In this document: one piece after another, positions 22,614 to 33,500 of the stretch | How the letters are laid out: the number at the start of each line of letters is the position of its first letter | Position numbering within the stretch: position 1 is the stretch's first letter | IMG/VR virus record: IMGVR_UViG_3300023184_003014 | Span: 1 to 33,895 of that record | From: a virus | Length of the DNA stretch: 33,895 bases | Direction: 5' to 3' (one strand) | Program-made: the position numbers and the translations under genes | Notes under the pieces: model-generated | What the model was told of the DNA's origin: nothing | The model's database searches: none | Seen by the model: the letters and a program-made list of their open reading frames with translations, nothing else

Positions 22614-23633
22614 ATGTTAGAACATTACTGGGACCGAGATTGGGATTCTGCAATCAGCCATAGATCTCAATTTGAATATCTTGACCAACACACATTGTCA
22701 AATCAACTGATATTTTTTGACGATGCACACCTGCAACTCAATCATGGATGTGACCGTGCAGTCAGCATGATAACACAGGCAGTGGCAGCCACAGGAAGAT
22801 TTCCTGTGCTGTGCTTGGACGGAAATCCTCACCCAGCAGAACGCTATTACCGTGAACTGTGTGAACACTTGGATCCAACGTCTTTTTTTGTTTTTCATCC
22901 TGACATACGAAAAGAAGTCAGTGACGAATTTGCGAACATGGCTCCGTGGCCCAGTTGGTTGTTTTATCAGCAGAAGAATAAAGATTTTCAACTGGGTCAG
23001 CCTAAACAATATAGAGTTGGATTTTTATCTGGCAGTTCAAGATATCACAGAATCAAATTGTTTCGTGACATCCATCCATACATTACTAGACGAGACGTAG
23101 TGGTTATCAACAAGATTGGTGACTTTCATCACAGTGTGCCAAAACACAAACTAACATCTGAAGAAATGGAAATCTGGTGGCAAGAATTGCCTTATAGCAG
23201 CCGGCCAGAATTTTATGATTACACTGGATCAGGCAACACTCCGCCGGACAACATGGGCAGTAACAATCATGTGGCCTACACAGCCTGCGTAAACATCACA
23301 GGTGAAACATGCAATGATTACCAAGTGTTGTTGAGTGAGAAAACTTGGAAAGCATATCAAAGCCAATGCCTTGTGATAAACTTTGGACCAAGCCAAACCA
23401 CAACAACTTTAAAAAGTTTTGGATTTGAAATTTGGGACCAGTTTGATCAAGTTGGCTCACATTCTTATAAAACTCAGTTGATCATGGCAATGCTGCAGAG
23501 AGATGATATTGAGCATTTGTATTATCAACACCTTCCAATGATACAACACAATTTTGAATTGTTCAACAGCAAGGTTCTCTTGGAAAAAATAGCTGAGCCT
23601 GCACTAAACAAATTGAAAAACTTGTTAGCATGA
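22614..23633 (+). CDS. Glycosyltransferase-like protein (fucosyltransferase/exostosin-type C-terminus)
   Basis: This is a 339-residue protein. The C-terminal part has the pattern SEKTWKAYQSQCLVINFGPSQTTTTLKSFGF, divided here as SEKTWKAYQSQ and LKSFGF, then a late SHSYKT. This resembles the (S/T)EK-xxK-xxxxxxxPI-x-FG...LKxLGF-F-DxSYD motif of GT10/GT47-like phage proteins. The N-terminal half is not recognised. The gene lies just after the gp23 terminator, preceded by TATATAAA 3 bases before the ATG, which may be a poor late promoter. It overlaps the next, similar gene by four bases. The sugar donor and acceptor are unknown; virion or surface glycan modification would fit the late position. 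Confidence 0.65.
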   Translation: MLEHYWDRDWDSAISHRSQFEYLDQHTLSNQLIFFDDAHLQLNHGCDRAVSMITQAVAATGRFPVLCLDGNPHPAERYYRELCEHLDPTSFFVFHPDIRKEVSDEFANMAPWPSWLFYQQKNKDFQLGQPKQYRVGFLSGSSRYHRIKLFRDIHPYITRRDVVVINKIGDFHHSVPKHKLTSEEMEIWWQELPYSSRPEFYDYTGSGNTPPDNMGSNNHVAYTACVNITGETCNDYQVLLSEKTWKAYQSQCLVINFGPSQTTTTLKSFGFEIWDQFDQVGSHSYKTQLIMAMLQRDDIEHLYYQHLPMIQHNFELFNSKVLLEKIAEPALNKLKNLLA

Positions 23634-24754
23634 ATATTGTACAATGGTTGTATGCAGATCCTGCTGATGGTCCAAGCCAGCCGTTAATAAGCATCTTGCA
23701 ACGTCAGTTTCCAACTGCAACACTGTGCTCAGACTTTAAACAGATTCTGAATAACATCAACACCTGGCCGGGTAAACATGTGGTACTGATGCTGCCAAGG
23801 CAAGATGGAACTATTCCACTAGAACAATCAAAGAAAATTTGGCAGAACGAGTTGCATATTTTTTGTGAAAAAAAGATTGAATGTGTGTTGTTTGTTACAG
23901 AAATTTTCAACATAAACGATTCGTTTGACTGGATTTGTTTGATACCTAACCTGTTGATAGTCACACCATGTCAACATAATTTTGGAAAAAATAATTATCC
24001 TTGGATAACTTGGCAACATTGGTTGCATGATGCAGCTGATTCATACAAACAACCTGCTCTGCTTGAGCATGTGGATAAGTTTGACCCAACTACAACCAAG
24101 CCCATGTTGTTTGATGTACTACTGGGCGGAGAGCGACCGTATAGAACTTTGATACACAATTGGATTGAACAAGACTCTGTGTTGTCGTCAAAAACAATCA
24201 TGACCTATTACGGTGTGGAGACTGCTCGTCCTAAGTTTATCTATGAGCCAGATATGATTGTGCCAGAAACAAGAAATTTTCACAGTGGCGCACATTGTTT
24301 TTTTAACGGTGTTGAAATTCGCATAAGTTCGGTGCCACCGGTATCTGTCTATAACCAATGTGCATATAGTCTGGTTACTGAAACATCAGCAGAACAAGAT
24401 TTTGTGTTCTTTACAGAAAAAATTGCCCGAGTGATGATTTGCCAACGATTGTTTATTGTGTTATCTAGCTATCGATATTTGCACTTTTTGAGAGAAGCTG
24501 GATTTCAAACATTTGGCAATATCATTAACGAAAGTTATGATTTAGAAGTTGATGATCATCGTCGATGGAGAATGGCATTTGAACAAATGCAGCAGTTGGC
24601 CCGTAGAGATCAGCAAGAAATACTACAACTGATTGATCCTATAGTTATGCACAATCGACAGGTGTTGTTGACCACGGACTGGCATGATAAAATGTCAACC
24701 CAAGTCAGCCAAGTGCTTGAAGCACGACTTGAGTTAAATTTTAAACCAGCTTAG
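23630..24754 (+). CDS. Second glycosyltransferase-like protein, related to its upstream neighbour
   Basis: This 374-residue protein has the same C-terminal pattern as the gene before it: FFTEKIARVMICQRLFIVLSSYRYLHFLREAGFQTFGNIINESYD, whose landmarks are TEK, LREAGF, TF and ESYD. These match the fucosyltransferase/exostosin-like family better than the first copy does. The N-terminal half differs. Starting in an ATGA overlap, it is a translationally coupled pair with the previous gene. Its 3' end overlaps the convergent GT9-like gene by 21 bp, so the two cannot both be fully transcribed without antisense contact. Function in glycan synthesis is an inference. Confidence 0.65.
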   Translation: MNIVQWLYADPADGPSQPLISILQRQFPTATLCSDFKQILNNINTWPGKHVVLMLPRQDGTIPLEQSKKIWQNELHIFCEKKIECVLFVTEIFNINDSFDWICLIPNLLIVTPCQHNFGKNNYPWITWQHWLHDAADSYKQPALLEHVDKFDPTTTKPMLFDVLLGGERPYRTLIHNWIEQDSVLSSKTIMTYYGVETARPKFIYEPDMIVPETRNFHSGAHCFFNGVEIRISSVPPVSVYNQCAYSLVTETSAEQDFVFFTEKIARVMICQRLFIVLSSYRYLHFLREAGFQTFGNIINESYDLEVDDHRRWRMAFEQMQQLARRDQQEILQLIDPIVMHNRQVLLTTDWHDKMSTQVSQVLEARLELNFKPA

Positions 24755-25885
24755 ATACTTTTCAATTTTCTTAATCACTGGTTGCCAGTCACCAAATGTT
24801 TCTTGACGGAACAGTCGTGCAGTGGTATACCAAGGCGAACTGTCTGTATTTTGCATCCAACGCCAGCAAGTACCATATAGATTTAACGGCATCCACAGCG
24901 GACGGCCCAATGCTCCTGCCAGGTGCGCAGCAGCAGTGTCCACAGAAATTACCAAGTCAAGATGATGCATTAATGCGGCGCTGTCTGCAAAACTTGCAAT
25001 AGTTCCAGGATAGCAAGTTACTCCTGCTGCTTGCATGATTGCGCTTTCTTCGTCTGATGCATCCACCTGCAGACTGATCCATTCATGCTCGGGATGATTA
25101 CTAACAAACTCTGCCATTACATCAACAGGCATACTCTTGTGTTGATTGATCCAGGAGTCTTTTCTTCCTGACCAGGCAATGCCAATACGCATGCGATTTT
25201 TAGGCCCAAGACGCTTGGCCCAGTCTGCAACTTTTTCATTATCAACCGTGATGTATTGCAAGTGATGTTGAAGTTGACTGACTCCGATGTTGAGTATTCT
25301 GGGCACACTCATCATGCTGACCCAGTAGTCAAAATTCCCAATATCTTCGTTGTCAGATGTCACACTTAGTATTGACTCTGGAGTATTAATCAGCAATGGC
25401 TTGATGCTAGAAGTCACATGTATTCTTAGCTTGGCTCCTAGATCCTGCAACGGCCCGCAAAATCTCAAAAACTGTATCTGATCTCCAAGCCCCTGTTCAC
25501 CTACTACTAGCAGTGTCTTGCCTTTTAAATCTTGACCGTTCCACTCTGGCACAGACAGTTTTGGTTTGGTGCCAGCCAAGTGCTCGTATCTCCAGCGACT
25601 TTCGTACAGTGGCCATCCTTTAGCATAGTCACCAATGGCTAGATATGCTACCCCTAGATTGAATTCGGAAGTGACGTTAGTAGGATCTAAAATCCTGGCA
25701 TGCTCTAAAAACGGTATTGACCGTGCTGGTTGCCCGCACTCTCTCAATACATTGCCATAATTGTTCCATGCACTTGGTGAATCAGGGTCGTCAACAAATG
25801 CCTGTGCATAGCATTTAAGGGCTTCTAGCGGACGGTGTTGGGCTCTAAGTTCGTTGCCTTGAGCAATCAAAAGGTCAGTGTTCAT
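24734..25885 (-). CDS. TPR - glycosyltransferase family 9-like protein
   Basis: This 383-residue protein has two parts. Residues 1-105 carry tetratricopeptide repeats (for example ALKCYAQAFVDDPDSPSAWNN and the next NYGNVLRECGQP and LEHARILDPTN helices). Residues about 120-383 contain VGEQGLGDQIQFLRF, GIAWSGRKDS and ISVDTAAAHLAGALGRPLW, the last being the GT9/heptosyltransferase C-terminal donor-binding pattern, followed by WRWM and a PWYTTARLFRQ segment. This combination is common in aquatic phages and bacteria. It probably transfers a sugar onto a polysaccharide or protein. It is transcribed against the flow of the surrounding late genes, with its own late-type octamer and a start that would be leaderless. 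Confidence 0.83.
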   Translation of the reverse strand: MNTDLLIAQGNELRAQHRPLEALKCYAQAFVDDPDSPSAWNNYGNVLRECGQPARSIPFLEHARILDPTNVTSEFNLGVAYLAIGDYAKGWPLYESRWRYEHLAGTKPKLSVPEWNGQDLKGKTLLVVGEQGLGDQIQFLRFCGPLQDLGAKLRIHVTSSIKPLLINTPESILSVTSDNEDIGNFDYWVSMMSVPRILNIGVSQLQHHLQYITVDNEKVADWAKRLGPKNRMRIGIAWSGRKDSWINQHKSMPVDVMAEFVSNHPEHEWISLQVDASDEESAIMQAAGVTCYPGTIASFADSAALMHHLDLVISVDTAAAHLAGALGRPLWMPLNLYGTCWRWMQNTDSSPWYTTARLFRQETFGDWQPVIKKIEKYLSWFKI

Positions 25886-25890
25886 GGTGG

Positions 25891-25898
25891 TATTTAAG
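25891..25898 (-). promoter_or_regulatory. Candidate leaderless late promoter for the GT9-like gene
   Basis: Read leftward, the sequence is CTTAAATA; with its last base as -6, transcription would start at 25885, the A of the ATG. There is no Shine-Dalgarno sequence (only CCACC before the ATG). It agrees with the T4 late octamer at 6 of 8 positions. Confidence 0.4.
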
Positions 25899-25925
25899 CT
25901 GCATTCAACACCATTTTACTTTTTT

Positions 25926-25933
25926 CATAAATA
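25926..25933 (+). promoter_or_regulatory. Late promoter CATAAATA with hairpin leader for the 26019 gene
   Basis: CATAAATA matches T4 late consensus at 7 of 8 positions and the NATAAATA form known from cyanophage S-PM2. The predicted start is about 25939, and AACGC (25940-25944) pairs with GCGTT (25951-25955) at the very 5' end of the mRNA. The 80-base leader ends in AAGGAG (26006-26011), spaced 7 bases from the ATG. Confidence 0.6.
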
Positions 25934-26018
25934 CTTGTCAACGCAAATCGGCGTTTTATGCAGCTCACCACTGCGTAGCAGCTAGAACCTGCATCGGGCT
26001 TCTATAAGGAGAAATCAA

Positions 26019-26855
26019 ATGGGAAGAGCTCTTAAAATTCAAAAAACAAATATTGGCGCAGGTACAACTGTTGCCGGATCACCACCAGTTACCACATACA
26101 ATCAAAACGTATTGACAGACGCTGGTTATCCAAATTTTGGATCATTAACCAATCCAGTATACAACTCACCAGTTCAAACTCTTGACTCATCTCAGTACTT
26201 GGGTGTGGTTGGCGGAATATTTACTACCAGTACTCCAAGTGCAACAAATCCAGAAATTTACTGTTTGGTTAATATTACATTAGCTAACGGCACTTCTACA
26301 TACGATATTGCTAATGAATACGGAGGTCGTATTATCCGTCAAAAAGGTTCACACAAGTTCCTGGTTGCATACACATACGCAAGCACTGCTGACGAAGACA
26401 TGGTTGTTGGACAAGCATACCAAATTTCTTCTCTTGGTACCACCAATTGGCAAGCATGTGGTGCACCAAACGGCGCCGCGGTAGGCGATATTTTTACTGT
26501 TACTGCTATCGGTTCAGGCACTGGCACAGCCTACCCAGTGGGACAATGTGTGTTGTCAAACACAGCTACGCCAGCGGCAGGATACATGAGTATAAGTTAT
26601 TCAGTAGGCGACAGTTCTGCTGTATACGCCAGTTACATCACCAACAAATGGGTGCGTGACTGGAACGGCATGACTTATGGCAATTACAGCAACAGTAATC
26701 TTGGTACTAACAACCAAAGTAACGAAAACTTCTATCCAACCAACTTCTTCACAGACGAAGGCACAGTTACATGGTCCGGCGCAGAAGTTATTGCAGGTGC
26801 TCAAGCACAAAATGGCACATTGCAGTTGGCTCAAATTAATAACGTTACATCTTAA
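26019..26855 (+). CDS. Virion-type protein with marine-phage GQAYxIxSLGTTxW motif
   Basis: This 278-residue protein is Gly/Thr/Asn/Ser-rich with no signal peptide. Residues about 128-165 contain GQAYQISSLGTTNW and a GDIFTVTAIGSGTGTA end, a motif that recurs in structural and fibre proteins of aquatic phages (form G-x-Y-x-I-x-S-x-GTTDFT-x-IGA). The C-terminal part (FYPTNFFTDEGTVTW, then AQAQNGTLQL) is repetitive beta-sheet-like. It has its own late-type promoter, 5'-hairpin leader and a strong AAGGAG, and so is likely abundant. A role as head or tail decoration, or fibre accessory, is plausible; no specific T4 gene is matched. Confidence 0.65.
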   Translation: MGRALKIQKTNIGAGTTVAGSPPVTTYNQNVLTDAGYPNFGSLTNPVYNSPVQTLDSSQYLGVVGGIFTTSTPSATNPEIYCLVNITLANGTSTYDIANEYGGRIIRQKGSHKFLVAYTYASTADEDMVVGQAYQISSLGTTNWQACGAPNGAAVGDIFTVTAIGSGTGTAYPVGQCVLSNTATPAAGYMSISYSVGDSSAVYASYITNKWVRDWNGMTYGNYSNSNLGTNNQSNENFYPTNFFTDEGTVTWSGAEVIAGAQAQNGTLQLAQINNVTS

Positions 26856-26873
26856 TTAGATTTGTATCCAACG

Positions 26874-26903
26874 TCCTCCTTGCTAACTACAAGGAGGATT
26901 TTT
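26874..26903 (+). promoter_or_regulatory. Hairpin that is terminator-like and hides the next Shine-Dalgarno site
   Basis: TCCTCCTTG (26874-26882) pairs perfectly (9 bp) with CAAGGAGGA (26890-26898), with a 7-base loop CTAACTA and a TTTTT run (26899-26903) directly before ATG 26904. The 3' arm includes the AAGGAGG ribosome site for the DUF115-like gene. It may end the upstream transcript, block translation of the downstream gene, or both. Confidence 0.7.
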
Positions 26904-27476
26904 ATGAGTGTAGCATTTGTTTGTGGCAACGGGGTCAGCCGAAAAGATATAGATTTGTCTAAATTAAAATTGCAAGGATCCATCTACGGCTGCAATGCAA
27001 TGTACAGAGAGTTTGAACCAGACTGCTTGATTGCTACAGATCGTGCTATTTCTGAACAGATACAAAAGTCTGGCTACAGCAAAACTCATAGATTTTACAC
27101 TCGTAAACCTCTAGCGGCACTTGGTGCTTTGTCGCTGCCAAAAAAATACTATGGCAACAGCTCAGGGCCTAATGCTATTGCACTTGCAGCACTAGATGGG
27201 CACGAAACTATCTATCTGCTGGGATTTGATATGGGCCCAACTGTGAATGCCAAGTTCAACAACTTGTACGCTGGATCAGAATTTTACAAACCAATTGACG
27301 CTGCTCCTACTTACACTGGCAATTGGATTCGACAGATTGCTGCCATTGCTGATGACTTTCCCAAAGTCACATTCATTAGAGTACTCGGGTCTACAACGGC
27401 CAAGATTGCAGATTTTGACAAATTAAAAAATTTTCAACACATAACAATTGACAAATTTTGCACTGCAATGATGTAA
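26904..27476 (+). CDS. DUF115-like / glycosyltransferase-29-like hypothetical protein
   Basis: This 190-residue protein starts MSVAFVCGNGVSRKDIDLSK, and has YGCNAMYREFEPDCLIATD and GFDMG segments with a Gly-rich N-terminal turn (CGNGVSR). These resemble DUF115 (MptE-like) proteins and the SiaT-like family that begin with a nucleotide-sugar binding G-N-G-x-S motif. I chose ATG 26904 instead of 26862, because a strong AAGGAGG lies 6 bases upstream, although that site is folded into a hairpin. It lies between a virion-type gene and the fibre. A role in fibre or surface glycosylation is a guess. Confidence 0.6.
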   Translation: MSVAFVCGNGVSRKDIDLSKLKLQGSIYGCNAMYREFEPDCLIATDRAISEQIQKSGYSKTHRFYTRKPLAALGALSLPKKYYGNSSGPNAIALAALDGHETIYLLGFDMGPTVNAKFNNLYAGSEFYKPIDAAPTYTGNWIRQIAAIADDFPKVTFIRVLGSTTAKIADFDKLKNFQHITIDKFCTAMM

Positions 27477-27515
27477 AGTTCTTTGTCTTTGGCAAAATTT
27501 TAACAAGCCAATCAT

Positions 27516-27523
27516 GGTAAATA
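27516..27523 (+). promoter_or_regulatory. Candidate late promoter for the giant fibre gene
   Basis: GGTAAATA predicts a start at about 27529 and a 13-base leader (AGAGACTATATCC) without a good Shine-Dalgarno sequence before ATG 27542. Confidence 0.5.
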
Positions 27524-27541
27524 TGTTTAGAGACTATATCC

Positions 27542-30500
27542 ATGACACAACAAATAATTGATACTGGCGCACAACCCGATGACGGGCAAGGCGATCCGTT
27601 ACGAACAGCTTTCAGTTATACAAACGATAATTTCACTGAAATCTATCAAGCCGGCCCAGTAGGCAGCAATGTACGCATTGCCAATAATACCATAACCACC
27701 ACTGTTATCAACAGTGATTTGGTATTGAGCCCGTCGGGTATTGGCAAAATTCAAGTCAACAATAATGTATTGCCGCGATCGGATGATGTGTATGAGCTTG
27801 GCTCATCAACCCAGCGATTCAATGCCATTTATCTGGGCACTGGTGGGCTTAACTCCAATGGTATAATCACCACAACTGGCAACATCAGTGCTGGATACTT
27901 TATTGGTGACGGTAGCTTATTGACCGGTATAACAGCAAATGCTGGTAGCAAGTTGTCAAACGGCACCAGCAATATCAACATTCCGTCATCAGGATCTAAC
28001 ATTTTAGTTTCAGTGTCAGGAACTGCAAATGTTGTAACTTTTTCTAACACTGGCGCATACATTATTGGCACAGTTAGTGCCACCGGCAATATAAGTGGTG
28101 ATTATATTTTAGGTAACGGTGCGTTACTGACCGGACTCAATCTCAATTATTCAAATGCCAACGTTGCAGCATACTTGCCAACATACACAGGCAACCTAGT
28201 ATCACTGACAGGCCCAATTATTACTACTGCTAATATTACAGGTGGCAATGTTGCAACTGGTAATGTACGAGCTGGAAACATAGTTTCTAGCGGCATAGTT
28301 AGTGCTACTGGAAACATTACTGGCAGATACTTCATTGGTGATGGTAGTCAACTGACCAATTTACCGGTAAGCAATTATTCAAATGCCAACGTTGCAGCAT
28401 ACTTGCCAACATACACCGGTAGCTTGGCATCACTGACAGGCCCAGTTATTACCACAGCCAATGTAACTGGTGGTAATTTACAAACTTCTGGAACAATTAG
28501 TGCTACTGGTAATATCACTGGTGGTAACGTTGCTACTGGTAGAGTCAATGCCGGTAATATCACAGTAAGTGGCCCGGTATCAGCTACTGGCAATATCACA
28601 GGCAGTTACTTCATTGGTAACGGCTCACAATTAACTGGAATTGTTACCAACTACTCAAATGCCAATGTGGCTGCCTACTTGCCCACGTATACAGGCAGTC
28701 TAGCATCATTGACAGGTCCTGTTATTACCACAGCCAATGTTGTTGGTAGTAATATTTTGACCACTGGTGTAATATCAACTGCTGGCAATATCACAGGTGG
28801 TAACATTGCTACTGGTAGAGTTAATGCCGGCAACGTTACTGTTAGCGGCCCAATTTCTGCAACTGGCAATGTAACCGGTAGTTACTTTATTGGTGATGGC
28901 AGTCAATTAACCAACTTACCAGCTGGCAATTATTCAAATGCCAATGTAGCCGCCTACTTGCCCACATACACCGGTAGTCTAGCATCACTAACAGGTCCCG
29001 TAATTACTACCAACAACATTGCTGGCAGTAGTTTGTCTATTGTTGGTAACATAACTGGTGGCAATGTTGATACTGGTAGAGTCAATGCCGGCAACGTCAC
29101 TGTAAGTGGTCCTGTATCGGCCACTGGCAATATTACAGGCAGTTACTTCATTGGTGATGGTAGCTTACTAACCAACTTACCAGCTGGCAATTATTCAAAT
29201 GCCAACGTTGCCTCATACTTGCCAACGTATACTGGTAGTTTAGATTCACTAACTGGTCCTGTTGTTACCACAGGCAACATCACTGGTGGCAATTTAAGAA
29301 CAGCAGGTGCAATTAGTTCAACTGGTAATATCACCAGTGGTAATGTTGATACTGGTAGAGTCAATGCCGGTAACGTCACTGTAAGTGGTCCTGTATTGGC
29401 CACTGGCAATATTACAGGCAGTTACTTCATTGGTAACGGCTCACAACTTACTGGTATTGCTGCAAATTATTCAAATGCCAATGTAGCCGCTTACTTGCCC
29501 ACATACACAGGCAGTCTAGCATCACTGACTGGTCCAGTTATTACCACAAGTAGTATTGCAGGTAGTAGTTTGTCTATTGTTGGCAATGTCACTGGCGGCA
29601 ATGTTGACACTGGTAGAGTCAATGCCGGTAACGTCACTGTAAGTGGTCCTGTCTCTGCAACTGGCAATATAACAGGTAGCTACTTTATTGGTGATGGTAG
29701 CTTACTAACCAACTTACCAGCTGGCAATTATTCAAATGCCAATGTGGCTGCTTATTTGCCCACTTATACCGGTAGTTTAGATTCACTAACTGGACTGGTT
29801 ACTACTACTGCTAATGTCACTGGTGGCAACTTAAAAACTAGTGGCACAATCAGTGCCACTGGTAATATTACTGGCGGCAATGTTGCTACTGGCACTATAA
29901 ATTCAGGCAATATATTAAGCAGTGGAGCTATATCAGCCACTGGCAACATCACTGGCAGTACGATCACTAGTGGTAACATTTTACCGGCAGCCAATGTAAC
30001 ATATGATCTAGGCACATCAACGCAGCGATGGAAAGATTTGTGGTTGAGCAACAGCACAATTTATTTGGGTGATGCTCGAATTTCAGCCAATGCTACAGCC
30101 GTCGTTGTTACTAATCCTGCAGGCGGAAATACTGTTCTTCAAGGCACACCAGGCAATAATACTGTTTTAAGTAATATAGTTTCTGCGTCAGGAAATATCA
30201 CAGGCGGCAACGTTACTACTACTGGACTGCTGTCAGTCACTGGCAACATAACTGGTGGTAATTTAGATATTGGAAGAATCAATGCTGGCAACATTACTGT
30301 AAGTGGTCCGTTGTCAACTACTGGGAATGTAACTGGTAGTTACTTTATTGGTGACGGTAGTTTACTAACCAACTTACCGGCTGGCAATTATTCAAATGCC
30401 AATGTTGCTTTGTACTTGCCAACATACACTGGTAGTTTGCCATCGTTAACTGGCGCAGTTATAACAACCGCCAATGTGATTGGCGGAAATGTAAAAACCA

Positions 30501-33500
30501 CTGGCACAATCAGTGCTACTGGAAATATCACCGGCGGTAACGTTGATACTGGAAATGTCACAGCTGGCAATGTCAGTGCATTTGGCAATATTACAGGCAG
30601 TTACTTCCTTGGTGACGGTAGTTTACTAACCAACTTACCGGCTGGCAATTATTCAAATGCCAATGTTGCTTCTTACTTGCCAACATACACTGGTAGTTTG
30701 CCATCGTTAACCGGACCGGTTATTACATTAAGCAATATCACTGGTAGCAATCTAAGAACATCAGGCTCAATTACTGCCACTGGAAATATCACTGGTAACA
30801 ATGTTGACACCAATACAGTTATTGCAAATGCTGTTTTATCAGCCGGTATAATTTCAACTGCAGGTAACGTTGTTGCTGCTAACATTGTTGCTGCTAGAGT
30901 AAATGCAACTACTCTCACTGCTAGTGCTAATGTTATTGCTGGCAATGTGACCACTATTGGTTTGATATCGGCAACAGGCAATATTAATGGTGGTAATTTC
31001 AATGCACCAGGCGGATCGTTTACTGGGTTTACTATCAGTGTCAACGGAACAGTCACTGGCGGCAATTTAACCACACTTGGAATTGTATCAGCATTTGGTA
31101 ATATCACCGGCGGCAACATAGATACTGGCAACATTCATGCTGGTAACGTAATTTCAAATGCTGCCATAACAGCCATTGGCAACATATACACCAGTCAATA
31201 TTTCATTGGTAACGGTGCATTTATAACTGGGCTGGCCACCTACTCAAATGCCAATGTGGCTGCATTCTTGCCCACATACACAGGCAACTTGGTATCGCTA
31301 ACAGGCCCTGTTATCACAACAGCCAACATTGTTGGTGCCAATATCACTGCCAGTGGCATGATATCTGCTGCTGGAACCATAACATCTGCTGCCAACATTA
31401 CTGGCAGCAATTTAATAACTTCTGGATTGATAACTGCTACAGGAAACTTAACTGCTGGCAATTTGATCACCAATGGTCTAGCATCCATAACAGGCAATAT
31501 CACTAGCGGCAATGTACTGACTGCTGGGCAAGTATCAGCAACAGGTAACATTACAGGCAGTAACATTCGAGCGTCGGGTGCTATTAGTGCGTCCGGCAGT
31601 ATCACAACTGACGGTAGTCTCACATTAGGAAACACTGGCAAAATAAATTTTGGTACAACTGGATCAAACATTTACCTGGTCAATTTAAGCCCAACCACAC
31701 TGTTGATCAATGCTGAAAAAGTAGATTTCACTGGCAGCGAAGTAACAGCAGCCAGCATTACTGGCGGTAATGTTAATGCTCCTAACAATCTCAATGCTGG
31801 AAATGTTTTAGCCAATGGTATAATTTCAACCACTGGAAACTTGTATGCTTCAAATCTTCAACTGTCTGGATCTTTTGCAGTAGCAAGTTTGAATTCTGCT
31901 GGTAATATCAACGCTGGCAATTTACGAACAACTGGACAAGTAACTGCCACAGGCAATGTAGCTGGTGGGAACATATTAACCAATGGATTAGTATCAGCAG
32001 CTGGAAATGTCACTGGCAACTACTTCATTGGTAATGGCTCATTGCTTACTGGTATTGTGGTGTCTGGCGGCACGTCAATTGACAACGGCACATCAAATGT
32101 CAAAGTTGGTGCACCTAACTCCAATGTTACAATTGGAGTTAGTGCTGTTGGCAATGTAGCAGTATTTTCGCCCACTGGACTCAGCGTACTTGGAAATGTT
32201 GCTGGCACATTCTTGTTGGGCAACGGTGCATTCATAACCGGCGTGGCCAAAGCAACTTCAGCAGACAGTGTGGCCAACGGAACTAGTAATGTAAACATTC
32301 CAACAATCAACGGCAACGTAACAGTTGGAGTAGCTGGCACTAGTAACATTGCAGTTTTCTCCACACGCGGACTTAGTGTACTTGGCAACGTAACTGGCAA
32401 TTACATATTAGGTAACGGTGCATTTATCACTGGCCTACCAGCTGGATATAGCAATGCAGATGTTGCCAACTACATGCCAACCTACTCGGGTAACTTGCCA
32501 AATTTAACTGGATTGGTTTCTACCACAGGCAATGTTTCTGGCAACTATATTTTAGGTAACGGTGCGTTTATCACTGGCCTACCAGCTGGATATAGCAATG
32601 CAGATGTTGCCAACTACATGCCAACCTACTCGGGTAACTTGCCAAATTTAACTGGATTGGTTTCTACCACAGGCAATGTTTCTGGCAACTATATTTTAGG
32701 TAATGGTGCCTTGTTGACCGGAGTGATTACTTCAGTTGCTAATATCAACAACGGCACATCAAATATCAATATTGCCACGTCAGGCGGCAACATCACGGTC
32801 GACGTCGGCGGCACATCAAATGTAGTGGTGTTTGCTACATCGGGCGAATATGTAACTGGTTTGCTAAGTGTAAGTGGCAATATCATAGGCGGTAATTTAC
32901 TAACCAATGGATCAATTAGTGCAACTGCTAACATAATCAGTGGTAATCTTTTAACATCGGGATTGATCAGTTCAACTGGCAATGTTATAGGTGGTAATTT
33001 ACTAACCAGTGGTCTAATCAGTTCTACAGGCAATATTGTAGCATCAAATTTTGTTGGTAATTTAATCCCACCTCCAGGAGGCGTAGTAAGCACCACTGGA
33101 AACATTTCTGGTGGTAATGTTTTAACATCAGGATTTGTTTCAGCAGCCGGCAATGTTACCGGCAACTACTTCATTGGTAACGGCAGCCAATTGACTGGTG
33201 TAACAGCTTCTAGTGTAAATGCCAATGCTTTAGTTGGCAATACATTAAGTTCAAATGTACTGTATTCAAGTTTGACTTCTGTTGGCACGCTTGGAAATTT
33301 AAGCGTAACTGGCAACATAGATGCAGGTAACTTACGAACAACTGGACTTGTAACTTCAACTGGTAACATAATTGGTGGTAATGTTCTAACTGCTGGATTA
33401 GTAAGTGCAACTGGTAATGCTACCGCTGGAAATGTTTTAACTGCTGGACTTGTATCGGCAACTGCCAATATAACTGGTGGTAATGTTCTAACTGCTGGAT

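Noticed and set aside
27829-33165. Many leftward open frames of 60-160 codons across the fibre gene
   Set aside because: All are mirror images of the in-frame fibre repeats, with the same Leu/Pro/Val pattern. The single long rightward frame explains them.
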